The position numbers and the translations under genes are program-made. Below are positions 1-7,887 of a DNA stretch of 28,172 nt, piece after piece. Source of the DNA: CAYPHA01 sp964410215 (GTDB taxonomy: Bacteria; Calditrichota; Calditrichia; Calditrichales; CAYPHA01). Location of the stretch: positions 1 through 28,172 of the forward strand of contig CAYPHA010000064.1 in assembly GCA_964410215.1 (NCBI GenBank), read 5' to 3'. The number at the start of each line of letters is the position of its first letter. Position 1 is the first letter of the stretch. The notes under the pieces are model-generated. The model saw only the letters and a program-made list of their open reading frames with translations, did not search any database and was not told the DNA's origin.

Positions 1-341
1 GGGAGGAGGGAGCACGGTTGGGAAAAAACGTTCTCGCTCTGAATGGTGATCTTTTCATAAAGAATCCGCTGGATCATACGTTAGTCTATATCCTACGTGA
101 CCTAAAACCGAATTTGTTCTTCGATTTTGGGAATATCTGGAATAAGGACATACCTGCTTTTTCCGCTTTCCAGAAGAGTGCGGGATTCGGCATAATCTAT
201 GACCGGATCGGCTTAACCGGCAGATTCCTGGATATCGACAGCATTCAGATGCATTGCCCGCTCTGGATGAGTCATCCGGCAGAAGGCGATGACCAGATTG
301 CCTGGCGATGGCTCTTGAATGTACATATGAGACTTGAATAG
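1..341 (+). CDS. C-terminal fragment of an outer-membrane beta-barrel (surface-antigen/Omp85-like), cut by the window edge
   Basis: The frame is open from the first bases (E-E-G-A-R-L-G-K-N before the first possible TTG at 18) and stops at 339-341, so the gene begins upstream of the window. The visible part of about 113 residues alternates polar and hydrophobic strands. It contains a stretch like the last strands of surface-antigen (BamA/TamA-type) barrels: a G-x-R-L-G-K-N-V-L-A-L-N-G-D turn, then F-F-D-F-G-N-I-W and a late G-F-G-I-I-Y-D strand. The protein ends in L-N-V-H-M-R-L-E rather than the usual terminal aromatic residue, which is slightly odd. Barrels of this kind either insert proteins into the outer membrane or sit at the end of larger secreted proteins; the missing N-terminus would decide. 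There is no visible link to the ribose-related genes downstream. Family assignment is by pattern recognition only. Confidence 0.55.
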   Translation, partial: EEGARLGKNVLALNGDLFIKNPLDHTLVYILRDLKPNLFFDFGNIWNKDIPAFSAFQKSAGFGIIYDRIGLTGRFLDIDSIQMHCPLWMSHPAEGDDQIAWRWLLNVHMRLE

Positions 342-381
342 AACAGACCATCATGATCAGATAAAGGAGTAAACCTTGGTA

Positions 382-1650
382 ATGAAGATTACCGTATATG
401 TCGCACTGGTTCTGTTATGCGTAACGGACGTATTCGCTCAGGATCAGCAAAACTGGCCGCAATGGCGCGGGCCCGACGCAAACAGCATTGCGCGTCCGGG
501 AAACTATCCGGTCACATTTTCATCTACTGAAGACCTGATCTGGAAAGTCAAATTACCGGGAAAGGGTGCATCGACACCGATCGTCTGGAACGACCGGATC
601 GTGCTTACCTCCGGTGTGGGCGAAGGTGACGAGGGCGAAGATGGTGTGTTGTGTTTCAACTGGGAGGGCAAAAAGCTATGGCAGGTTACATTCGGGAAGC
701 AGATTCCCGCAAAGCATCCCAGAGGGAGCGGCAGTTGTCCTTCCATTGTAACGAATGGAAAACAGCTGTTTGCATATTTTAAAAGCGGCACACTTGCTGC
801 ACTCGATTTTGAAGGTAATATCATCTGGAAAACCAACCTTCAGGAGCGTTACGGAAAGATCACCATGGATTGGGATCTAGGCACCAGCCCGGTTCTTGCC
901 GGTGGGAACGTTGTCGTAGCGGTAATGCACGAGGGCCATTCCTATCTTGTAGCGCTGGCGCAGAAAACCGGCAACGTCGCCTGGAAGGTCGACAGAAATT
1001 TTGTTTGTGCGAGGGAGTCTGCGCAGAGTTATACGACGCCACAATTGATTACGGAAGGAGATCAGACGACGTTGATGGTCTGGGGTGCCGACCATCTTAC
1101 CGGTCATGATGCCGGAACCGGCGAGATGACCTGGGTTTGTGGTGCGTTTAATCCGGAGAAGAAAGCGCTCTGGCGTGTGATTGCCTCACCAGCCGTTTCC
1201 CAGGGCATTGCCCTTGTGCCGTATGGCCGGGGAAGGTTCCTTGCGGGGATTAAACTCGGTGGAAGCGGAGATATAACAAAGGAAGCCCGTCTATGGGAAA
1301 AGAAAGGTATCGGCACCGACGTTGCGACACCGGTGGCCATCGGTGATTTGGCTTATATTACAAGTTTCGACGGAAAAATATGGTGCGTGAATATTCAAAC
1401 CGGTGAAGAGATATGGGAATCCAAATTACCGCGCGGGAATGGAATGGTTTACAGCTCGCCTGTCCTTGCAGGAAACAAGCTGTACATTTGCCGTGAAGAG
1501 GGCGACGTCTATGTGTGCGAAGTCGATTCAACGGGGATTACATTCCTCAACCAGTCAACGTTCGATGATTATTTTGTCGCGACACCTGTTCTGGTTCGTG
1601 ATACCATATTTTTGCGGGGAGAGAAGTACCTCTACCGTATCGGAAAATGA
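382..1650 (+). CDS. secreted PQQ-like/BamB-like beta-propeller protein
   Basis: A protein of about 422 residues with an N-terminal Sec signal peptide ending near F-A|Q-D-Q. The mature start carries N-W-P-Q-W-R-G-P-D, the usual opening of secreted PQQ-like eight-bladed beta-propellers. Blade repeats follow, with recurring 'W-K/E-x-x-L' strands and 'G-x-x-Y/W-x-x-D-x-x-T-G' turns (for example the stretch around F-D-G-K-I-W-C-V-N-I-Q-T-G-E-E-I-W). These proteins are often annotated BamB-like or PQQ-binding, but many FCB and Planctomycetes versions are not known to bind a cofactor. The strong ribosome site AAAGGAG at 363-369 lies 6 nt before a TTG at 376 and 12 nt before the ATG at 382, so either could be the start; I use the ATG. 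It begins 40 nt after the barrel gene and is probably co-transcribed with it. Substrate or partner cannot be told from the sequence. Confidence 0.85.
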   Translation: MKITVYVALVLLCVTDVFAQDQQNWPQWRGPDANSIARPGNYPVTFSSTEDLIWKVKLPGKGASTPIVWNDRIVLTSGVGEGDEGEDGVLCFNWEGKKLWQVTFGKQIPAKHPRGSGSCPSIVTNGKQLFAYFKSGTLAALDFEGNIIWKTNLQERYGKITMDWDLGTSPVLAGGNVVVAVMHEGHSYLVALAQKTGNVAWKVDRNFVCARESAQSYTTPQLITEGDQTTLMVWGADHLTGHDAGTGEMTWVCGAFNPEKKALWRVIASPAVSQGIALVPYGRGRFLAGIKLGGSGDITKEARLWEKKGIGTDVATPVAIGDLAYITSFDGKIWCVNIQTGEEIWESKLPRGNGMVYSSPVLAGNKLYICREEGDVYVCEVDSTGITFLNQSTFDDYFVATPVLVRDTIFLRGEKYLYRIGK

Positions 1651-1757
1651 CATGGACAACGCTGTTAATCACCCTTCCGGTTAAACGGTTTTTCAGTCAT
1701 TGATTCCATTCATTATCTCTTCAGTATGATCACACGAATGAATTTTTATAAAAAAAC

Positions 1758-1786
1758 TTGACTTTTTAAATAAATACATATATATT
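1758..1786 (+). promoter_or_regulatory. sigma70-type promoter of the LacI-family regulator gene
   Basis: A TTGACT box at 1758-1763 and a TATATT box at 1781-1786 are separated by exactly 17 nt, close to the sigma70 consensus. The spacer is very AT-rich. The predicted start of transcription, near 1793, falls inside the operator at 1789-1804, the classic layout for repression by a bound LacI-family protein. It faces the regulator gene at 1830. Confidence 0.75.
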
Positions 1787-1788
1787 TT

Positions 1789-1804
1789 GCGCAATCGTTT
1801 GTTC
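1789..1804 (+). promoter_or_regulatory. LacI-family operator, copy 1 (autoregulation)
   Basis: The 16-mer GCGCAATCGTTTGTTC is an imperfect palindrome around a central CG (core CAAtCGtTTG), the form of PurR, RbsR and CcpA operators. It starts 2 nt after the -10 box, so a bound repressor would cover the transcription start. The same 16 bases, extended by TA to 18, occur at 2996-3013 in front of the next gene block. Two identical copies flanking a LacI-family gene strongly suggest that this is the regulator's own site. Confidence 0.8.
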
Positions 1805-1829
1805 TATTTAAATAATCCAAAACTGTGCC

Positions 1830-2864
1830 ATGAATGATGCCACGCAGGTAACTATCAAGAGTATCGCTAATCACGCCAGGGTGTCGATAACGACCGTTTC
1901 ACGGGTATTGTCTGGAAAAGCTAAAAAATACAGAATCAGTGAAAAGACGGAAAATTTGATATTGCAGATAGCAAAAGATCTGAAATATGAGCCCAATCAA
2001 CTCGCACGCGCACTGCGATTGAAACATACCAATACAATAGGTATGATTATCCCGGATATATCGAATCCATTTTTTTCTTCCATTGCAAGGTGTGTCGAGA
2101 TTGAATCGAGGAAGGCGGGTTATTCTGTCATTACCTGTGATAGTCAGGAAGATACCGATGTTGAAATTGAATCGGTCAAAATACTGGCAATGAGAAAAGT
2201 GGATGGCATGATCATATGTCCCGTTGGTAAAAATTCAAAACATATTTCAGAGCTTAGTAAATTTAAAATTCCCGTTGTTACGGTGGACCGGTATTTCCCG
2301 GAACTGAATCTGGCGTATGTCGTTTCTGATAATTATAATGGGTCTGTGCAGGCTGTAAATCATTTTGTGGAGAATGGACACCGGGCAATTGCGTATATTC
2401 AGGGTCTTCCGGATTCATCTGTAAACAAAGAAAGATTAAGGGGTTATAAAGATGGGCTGGAGAGTCATAATATTGCCGTAAATAAATCCTTTATAGTAGG
2501 TGATAATTTTGGGGAGCAGAATGGGTATATCGGGGCAAAGCTATTGTTAAATGGATCAGAACGTCCCACGGCCATTTTTGCTGGTAGCAACTTAATTTCA
2601 CTTGGCGCCATGCGTGCAATAACAGAAGAACATCTCAGGATACCCGAAGATATTTCAATGATCGCTTTTGATGACCAGCCTTATTCTGATTTTCTCTCGA
2701 CTCCAATGACGACTATCGGGCAGAAGAAAGAAGAGCTCGGGAAAATATCTATTAAACTATTGTTAAACGAAATCAAATCGGGTAACGAATCGGTGAAAAA
2801 GGGCATTGTCGTACCCACCGAATTAGTCATAAGAAAATCGGTGTTGCGATTGACGCAATCCTGA
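1830..2864 (+). CDS. LacI/GalR-family transcriptional regulator
   Basis: 344 residues, the normal length for the family. Residues about 8-29 form the helix-turn-helix (T-I-K-S-I-A-N-H-A-R-V-S-I-T-T-V-S-R-V-L-S-G). The hinge follows at about 56-66 with Y-E-P-N-Q-L-A-R-A-L-R, then the periplasmic-binding-protein-like sensor domain opens with I-G-M-I-I-P-D-I-S-N-P-F-F. The far end of the sensor has S-M-I-A-F-D-D-Q and T-T-I-G-Q as in PurR, RbsR and CcpA relatives. There is no strong ribosome site before the ATG. The gene is monocistronic-looking, with its own promoter and an operator identical to the one ahead of the next block, so it probably controls itself and the downstream uptake and hydrolase genes. 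The ligand is not readable from sequence. Context (ribokinase, nucleoside hydrolases) suggests ribose, a nucleoside or a purine-related product; this is inference. Confidence 0.93.
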   Translation: MNDATQVTIKSIANHARVSITTVSRVLSGKAKKYRISEKTENLILQIAKDLKYEPNQLARALRLKHTNTIGMIIPDISNPFFSSIARCVEIESRKAGYSVITCDSQEDTDVEIESVKILAMRKVDGMIICPVGKNSKHISELSKFKIPVVTVDRYFPELNLAYVVSDNYNGSVQAVNHFVENGHRAIAYIQGLPDSSVNKERLRGYKDGLESHNIAVNKSFIVGDNFGEQNGYIGAKLLLNGSERPTAIFAGSNLISLGAMRAITEEHLRIPEDISMIAFDDQPYSDFLSTPMTTIGQKKEELGKISIKLLLNEIKSGNESVKKGIVVPTELVIRKSVLRLTQS

Positions 2865-2940
2865 GGTCGGTATAGCCTGAGAAAAATAGTTATTTGTTAT
2901 AGTTATCGTTCAATGGTTTTTGAAAATTGGAAAAAAAGTG

Positions 2941-2968
2941 ATGACAGGTGAGATGTCGATAATACAAT
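2941..2968 (+). promoter_or_regulatory. possible promoter for the operator-controlled downstream block
   Basis: ATGACA at 2941-2946 and TACAAT at 2963-2968 each match the sigma70 boxes at five of six positions and are 16 nt apart. The operator copy begins 28 nt beyond the -10 box, so repression would work as a downstream block rather than by covering the start. Other AT-rich -10 candidates exist between 2971 and 2991, so the exact promoter is uncertain. Confidence 0.4.
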
Positions 2969-2995
2969 AATTATGTAAATTTTTTTACGCTAAAA

Positions 2996-3013
2996 GCGCA
3001 ATCGTTTGTTCTA
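2996..3013 (+). promoter_or_regulatory. LacI-family operator, copy 2, upstream of the secreted/uptake gene block
   Basis: This is an exact 18-base repeat of 1789-1806 (GCGCAATCGTTTGTTCTA), with the palindromic core CAAtCGtTTG. It lies 131 nt after the regulator gene and about 160 nt before the next large gene. The bases on either side differ from copy 1, so the identity is limited to the operator and is not part of a longer duplication. I did not see a third clear copy elsewhere in the window. Confidence 0.8.
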
Positions 3014-3037
3014 ATTTATATAGAGACTCCTAAATAC

Positions 3038-3142
3038 ATGAAGCTGAAAATGATACGTAGAAGTGTCAGAAAGGAGGTGCCGGATGGCAATAAGAACTTT
3101 TTGAACGTTGTCGGCGAGTATCTTAAAACCCAATTATGTTGA
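3038..3142 (+). CDS. possible 34-residue leader peptide ORF in the 5' region of the downstream block
   Basis: In the 306-bp gap between the regulator and the next gene, an ATG at 3038 opens a 34-codon frame. It encodes a basic peptide starting M-K-L-K-M-I-R-R-S-V-R-K-E-V and ending K-T-Q-L-C, stopping 27-30 nt before the next start. It has no good ribosome site. Inside it lies AGAAAGGAGGTG (3069-3080), a near-perfect complement of the 16S rRNA 3' end. That site is followed 4 nt later by an ATG at 3084 that opens only six codons (M-A-I-R-T-F). One of these two frames may be a translated leader, or the Shine-Dalgarno-like site may act as a ribosome standby or decoy. There is no homology evidence for a protein. 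Confidence 0.25.
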   Translation: MKLKMIRRSVRKEVPDGNKNFLNVVGEYLKTQLC

Positions 3143-3172
3143 AATTCAGGTTTTATTTGGAAGGAGATTATG

Positions 3173-4894
3173 ATGAGCAAAACAGTACCTAAGTCAATCG
3201 TGATCACAGTGCTTATATTGGTATTGTCTTTTTCTTTCGGGTATGGACAGGGTGATAACAGTCCGGATCCGAATGTGAATCTGGGGTGTCTGGAAAGCGC
3301 GATCCTGACCGGTTCCGTTCCTGAAGGCGAAGGAAGAGGCATACCATCGGATATTCTTTGGAACCCTCAGACCAATTCTTACTTGACCGAATCGGCGTGG
3401 CACGAGTATGGTCTTGCCTATGATACAACTGTTGCCGGTATAACGCCGGATAATCCATTGTATTGGCAGGTTGAATGGCCCACGGCAAAGAATATAAATT
3501 ATATAACCTGTACGGGCCCCTTTGGTAATCAGCCACAACCCCATACCGGCTGGGCAGTTCAGATTGACGTTGATGGTGAATGGATGAATCTTGCCAAAGC
3601 TGATAATGGATGGCCGGCAGATACGTTAAAAGGCGTCGGCGGATGGGTTGATGATGGTTTATTATGGCTGAGACTCCAAGAACCCGTTGTTACTACAAAA
3701 CTTAGGTTTATAGCTTATGCCAATCCTGATAGCCTGGCGGATGGTGTAACGACTTCTGCAGATAGTCTCTGGAGTTTCGTATTTGTTGGAAGACAGTCTC
3801 AAAGTACGACAAATTCCTGTCTAATCCAGTACCTTGATTTTTCAGAGGCGGAAGCTACTAATCGGCCCAACGAGGATGTTAACCTGGCTTTGGAGAATGA
3901 GGCTGTGGTTAGCGGCCGATATGATTACAATGAAATTCAAAACCTTCGCGGTCATCCAACGGATATGCTCTGGAATCCCCAAACCGGTGATTTTCATAAT
4001 CCGTATAGTTGGTGGGGCGAATACGGCATGCCTTATGACTATGATGCAGGATACGTAACCTATGATGAACCATTTTACTGGCAGGTTGAGTGGGTTGTTC
4101 CAAGAAAAATCAACTATTTTTCCTGGGGTGGCTGCTATGGAAATCAACCTCAGCCCTTTACGCCATGGGCCTTTGAATACTGGGAAGATGGTGAATGGGT
4201 GGAATTAGCCTCCGGTGCTGGTACTGATCGTGATGCGGGTACATGGCAATATGACAGTGAAGACAGGCAGGTGGATTTCTGGGGAATGGGTGTCGATTCC
4301 ACTACGAATTCTGAATGGATGTCGGATGAACCAATCGAAACAACGAAAATTCGTCTTGCGGTATGGTCCGACGGTATCGATCCGCTTTGGAGTTTTCATA
4401 TCAGAGGCCGTGGCGGACGAACCAACAACTGGGATGAAAGAGATTATGTTCGAAATTATCAACCCGTTGGCTATGTATCAAACACATCAGAAACGGAAGC
4501 GGGTCTGGGTGGCATTTTTGTAAATGGTGAAGTAGGTAACGCGGAGCCGATACCTTCAACCTTTAAAGCGATTCTTGTTCAGTACAGACGACCTACTGCG
4601 ATTGAAACAGCCGGTAATGTGTTTACACCGACAGAATTAGCTCTCGAACAGAATTATCCCAATCCGTTTAACCCTGAAACGAGTATTGAATTTACGATCC
4701 GGAAGAGTGGCCAGGTAACATTGGATGTTTTTGATATTCGCGGCCAGCATGTGACGACGCTTGTGAATAAAACCATGCAACTCGGAACGCATAAAGTTAC
4801 TTTTAACGCTAACTCATTGAGCAGTGGTGTTTATTATTATCGGTTAAATACTGAAAATGGTGTTCTTACGAAGAAAATGATGGTTATCAAGTAA
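3173..4894 (+). CDS. secreted protein with two discoidin-like repeats and a C-terminal sorting domain
   Basis: About 573 residues, starting from the second of two adjacent ATGs because AAGGAG (3161-3166) is 6 nt before it. A signal peptide ends near F-G-Y-G|Q. Two similar modules of about 190 residues follow (about 35-225 and 240-430). Both contain D-x-L-W-N-P-Q-T, E-Y-G-x-x-Y-D, Y-W-Q-V-E-W and G-N-Q-P-Q-P, and later a T-T-K-x-R strand, consistent with a galactose-binding/discoidin (F5/8 type C-like) fold. The last 87 residues are a sorting-type domain (N-Y-P-N-P-F-N-P, then S-S-G-V-Y-Y-Y-R and K-K-M-M-V-I-K), implying export by a type IX-like route and surface attachment or release. It is the first large gene after the operator and has its own terminator, so it may be made at a higher level than the genes behind it. 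A surface ligand-binding role is inferred; no catalytic motif is visible. Confidence 0.8.
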   Translation: MSKTVPKSIVITVLILVLSFSFGYGQGDNSPDPNVNLGCLESAILTGSVPEGEGRGIPSDILWNPQTNSYLTESAWHEYGLAYDTTVAGITPDNPLYWQVEWPTAKNINYITCTGPFGNQPQPHTGWAVQIDVDGEWMNLAKADNGWPADTLKGVGGWVDDGLLWLRLQEPVVTTKLRFIAYANPDSLADGVTTSADSLWSFVFVGRQSQSTTNSCLIQYLDFSEAEATNRPNEDVNLALENEAVVSGRYDYNEIQNLRGHPTDMLWNPQTGDFHNPYSWWGEYGMPYDYDAGYVTYDEPFYWQVEWVVPRKINYFSWGGCYGNQPQPFTPWAFEYWEDGEWVELASGAGTDRDAGTWQYDSEDRQVDFWGMGVDSTTNSEWMSDEPIETTKIRLAVWSDGIDPLWSFHIRGRGGRTNNWDERDYVRNYQPVGYVSNTSETEAGLGGIFVNGEVGNAEPIPSTFKAILVQYRRPTAIETAGNVFTPTELALEQNYPNPFNPETSIEFTIRKSGQVTLDVFDIRGQHVTTLVNKTMQLGTHKVTFNANSLSSGVYYYRLNTENGVLTKKMMVIK

Positions 4895-4908
4895 CATGTA
4901 TCACACCT

Positions 4909-4958
4909 GATCTCATCCCAGTGGTCATTATGCCTCTGGGATGAGATTTGCTCTTTTA
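4909..4958 (+). terminator. strong hairpin terminator after the discoidin-like gene
   Basis: ATCTCATCCCAG (4910-4921) pairs perfectly with CTGGGATGAGAT (4936-4947), giving a 12-bp stem. Further GG/CC pairing is possible inside the 14-nt loop, and a T-rich run (TTGCTCTTTT) follows. It begins 15 nt after the stop codon. It should stop most transcripts, so the receptor gene at 5144 must rely on read-through or on its own promoter. Confidence 0.85.
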
Positions 4959-5143
4959 GATTGATGTAGTTTCAGAAGCAGGCAGCCATTCCTGGTGAAT
5001 AGGCTTGGAAATAGTAATGATCTGAAATACAGCAACTAAAAATCATTTACAGTTTTTTTAAAAGGAATTTTAAGGTCATCACAACCTTAGGTAGAAGAAA
5101 TAGCTGTTATGTTTTTCATATATAAGCAGTAACGGAGCTAACA

Positions 5144-7855
5144 ATGTTTAAAATAATTTTTTCTAACTTATTCATACTCCTGCTTATTTGCAATCTGAAC
5201 ACCGTCTTTGCTCAGAGAACGGGTAAAATCGCCGGCAAAATTACAGATAGCGATACCAATGAACCGATTGCCGGTGCAAATATTATTCTTGTTGACACAA
5301 GGATGGGAGCTTCTTCAGATCTGGAAGGCGAATTCTATATTATTAACATACCCCCGGGTAATTATGATCTTGAAGTTCAGATGATTGGCTATGGTACCGT
5401 TCGCAAGGAAGGCATCCGTGTTTCTGTAAACAGAACGGCATTTAACGAAATCGAATTGAATCCCGCCTTATTGGAAAGCGAAGTCATCGTTGTAACCGCA
5501 GAGAAGGCGGCTATTAAAAAAGACCAGACCAGTTCAATCAGAAATATATCCAAAGAAGATATTGAAGCCCTTCCTGTCGAAAGTATCGATCAAATTGTAC
5601 AATTGCAGCCCGGAGTTGTGGGGTCCCATTTCAGAGGAGGGCGCAGCAATGAATCGTCATACATGATAGACGGTGTGCTGGTTACGGAATCCTTCATGCA
5701 TGAAGCGACCATGGTTGAAGTGACGCCGCAGGTTGTAGAGGATATGGAAATTATTACAGGAACCTTTAATGCGGAATATGGTAATGCCATGAGCGGCGTG
5801 GTTAATATTGTAACAAAAGAAGGCAGTGACAACTTTGAGGGTGCGGCTTCAATCAATGTCGGTAATTATTTAACTTCCAATAAAGATAAATTTATTGGAC
5901 TGGAAGACGCAGATATCCGGATACAGGATTATACATTCAGTCTGACCGGCCCTATATTGCGTAATAAACTAAGCTTTATTCTTGATAGCCGTCTGCTTAC
6001 AAATAATGGCTATTTGAACGGAATTCACCGTTTCAATGTGGATGATTATAGTGATTTCAGGCAATACCCTGACAATTATATCAGTGAAGCCAATGGAGAT
6101 GGCTCCTATGTTGATCTCGATGACTCTGAAGAGCTTTTCTTTTTGGGCAAACTGGTTTATAAACCGCTGAAATTCCTTAAAACCTCGCTTACCTACACAC
6201 TAAATGACGGTGAATTTCAGAATTATAGTCATGGAATGCGTTACAATCCCTATGGTATTGGGATGTCCCATAATAAATCAAACATGGTATCCTTTCATAT
6301 TAATCATACGCTTAGTCAGAGTGCATTCTATTCATTGATAACATCATATACAGACTATGAAAATGGCTATTACCTCTATAAAAATCCTTTGGACTCCCGT
6401 TATGTTCATGATTTTTATGGATTTTCATCAGGACCGGGATTTTCAACAGGCGGTCAGGACAAGAATCATTCCCGGCGGAAGGAAGAGAAATTCGGATTGA
6501 AATTTGACTTAACCTGGCAATTAAACAAACGACATAGCTTTAAAACGGGAATGGACCTGATAAAAATAACACTGGATCAAAGATATAGTAATATAAGAAA
6601 TGTTTATGAAGGCACGGATTTAGAGGCTGTCTTCAGAATTGACTCGGTTACCAATAAGCGGACCTACCTCTACTATGAACCTGAAGTGAGATCTGCACGA
6701 ACCATATACACGGATCACTATGTTAAAGAACCTTTACAATTTGCCGCTTATATCCAGGACAAAATGGAATTTGAAGCAATGGTCGTTAATCTCGGGCTTC
6801 GTTATGACTATTTTGATCCCAATACTGTATATCCAACAAACTGGAGAAACCCTGCAAATCAGGATCTGTTTGAGGAAAATCCGGAAAGGATGAGTCAGTA
6901 TCCGGAAGTAGATCCGTTTTACTGGCTCAGCCCACGGCTGGGACTGTCTTACAGTGTAGGTGAAGCGGCATTACTCAGGTTCTCTTATGGCCATTTTTTA
7001 CAGATTCCACCCCTTAATTATTACTATCAGAACAGTAATTTTATCGTAAGTGAACTGGGTCAGGTTGGAAATCCACTTCTTAAACCGCAGAAAACCATTT
7101 CATATGAAGTGGGCTTATGGCTGCAATTGACACAACAAATGGATTTCGAGGTCGCTGTTTATTACCGGGATATTTATGATCTATTAAGTTCCAGAATAAT
7201 ATACACATACAGTCAGATTCGCTATGGCTTATTTGATAATAAAGATTATGGAAATGTCAGAGGTCTGGAAATACAATACCAATACCGATATGGCGGTTTT
7301 TCCGTTAATGCCAACTATACGCTTCAATACACCCGTGGTGTGGCCGACAGTCCGGAGTTCGCGTTTAACAGGGCTGGTCAGGATCGCGATCCTGTCAATA
7401 AGCTCATACCACTTGAATGGGATCAGCGACACACAATTAATATGCTGGCAGCCTACAATACGAAACAATACGGTGTGTCTCTGCTGGGGACGTTTAATTC
7501 GGGAAGGCCCTATTCATGGGTTCCCATTACAGAGAGTCCGTTGGCTTTGATTAATTTGTTGCCGAATAATCAGGAAAGGCCTTCAACTTTTAGCGTTGAT
7601 TTGCAGGCACATTACAGACTATTCAGTTTTAATGGTGTGAATGTAAAATTAACGTTACTTGCCTACAATATTTTTGACCGTTTAAATGAAAACGGGGTAA
7701 ACAGTACCACGGGACGGGCTTATACGGGAATTATTCGTCCGATTGATAAGGAAACATACCGAAGCGATTTTACGGATTATATTGATTTATATCAGAATCC
7801 TGCTATGTTTGCGGCACCGCGCTCAGTTAAGCTGGGTCTGGGATTTAATTTTTAA
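5144..7855 (+). CDS. TonB-dependent receptor with N-terminal carboxypeptidase-regulatory-like domain
   Basis: 903 residues with a GGAG site 6 nt before the ATG. A signal peptide ends at V-F-A|Q-R. Residues about 27-115 form a carboxypeptidase-regulatory-like beta-sandwich (G-K-I-A-G-K-I-T-D, A-G-A-N-I, I-P-P-G-N-Y). A plug domain follows with I-D-Q-I-V-Q-L-Q-P-G-V, F-R-G-G-R-S-N-E and Y-M-I-D-G-V. A long beta-barrel ends in L-G-L-G-F-N-F with the terminal Phe typical of outer-membrane proteins. I saw no clear TonB box. Such receptors import ligands across the outer membrane using TonB energy; the ligand here may be a nucleoside- or ribose-containing oligomer, judging only from the neighbouring genes. 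Unlike Bacteroidota SusC/SusD pairs, no SusD-type lipoprotein follows; the next gene encodes a large secreted protein instead. Confidence 0.9.
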   Translation: MFKIIFSNLFILLLICNLNTVFAQRTGKIAGKITDSDTNEPIAGANIILVDTRMGASSDLEGEFYIINIPPGNYDLEVQMIGYGTVRKEGIRVSVNRTAFNEIELNPALLESEVIVVTAEKAAIKKDQTSSIRNISKEDIEALPVESIDQIVQLQPGVVGSHFRGGRSNESSYMIDGVLVTESFMHEATMVEVTPQVVEDMEIITGTFNAEYGNAMSGVVNIVTKEGSDNFEGAASINVGNYLTSNKDKFIGLEDADIRIQDYTFSLTGPILRNKLSFILDSRLLTNNGYLNGIHRFNVDDYSDFRQYPDNYISEANGDGSYVDLDDSEELFFLGKLVYKPLKFLKTSLTYTLNDGEFQNYSHGMRYNPYGIGMSHNKSNMVSFHINHTLSQSAFYSLITSYTDYENGYYLYKNPLDSRYVHDFYGFSSGPGFSTGGQDKNHSRRKEEKFGLKFDLTWQLNKRHSFKTGMDLIKITLDQRYSNIRNVYEGTDLEAVFRIDSVTNKRTYLYYEPEVRSARTIYTDHYVKEPLQFAAYIQDKMEFEAMVVNLGLRYDYFDPNTVYPTNWRNPANQDLFEENPERMSQYPEVDPFYWLSPRLGLSYSVGEAALLRFSYGHFLQIPPLNYYYQNSNFIVSELGQVGNPLLKPQKTISYEVGLWLQLTQQMDFEVAVYYRDIYDLLSSRIIYTYSQIRYGLFDNKDYGNVRGLEIQYQYRYGGFSVNANYTLQYTRGVADSPEFAFNRAGQDRDPVNKLIPLEWDQRHTINMLAAYNTKQYGVSLLGTFNSGRPYSWVPITESPLALINLLPNNQERPSTFSVDLQAHYRLFSFNGVNVKLTLLAYNIFDRLNENGVNSTTGRAYTGIIRPIDKETYRSDFTDYIDLYQNPAMFAAPRSVKLGLGFNF

Positions 7856-7874
7856 TGAATATTACAAAGCCCGG

Positions 7875-7880
7875 TAGGAG
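7875..7880 (+). promoter_or_regulatory. ribosome-binding site that sets the start of the 1171-residue secreted protein
   Basis: TAGGAG at 7875-7880 lies 7 nt before the ATG at 7888. An in-frame ATG at 7855 overlaps the stop of the receptor gene, but it would put eleven residues ahead of a good signal peptide and has no ribosome site. The start at 7888 is therefore preferred. Confidence 0.7.
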
Positions 7881-7887
7881 ATTTATT

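Noticed and set aside
1668..1698. Possible terminator after the PQQ-propeller gene (CCG...CGG followed by T-run)
   Set aside because: Only three base pairs can form; too weak to call.
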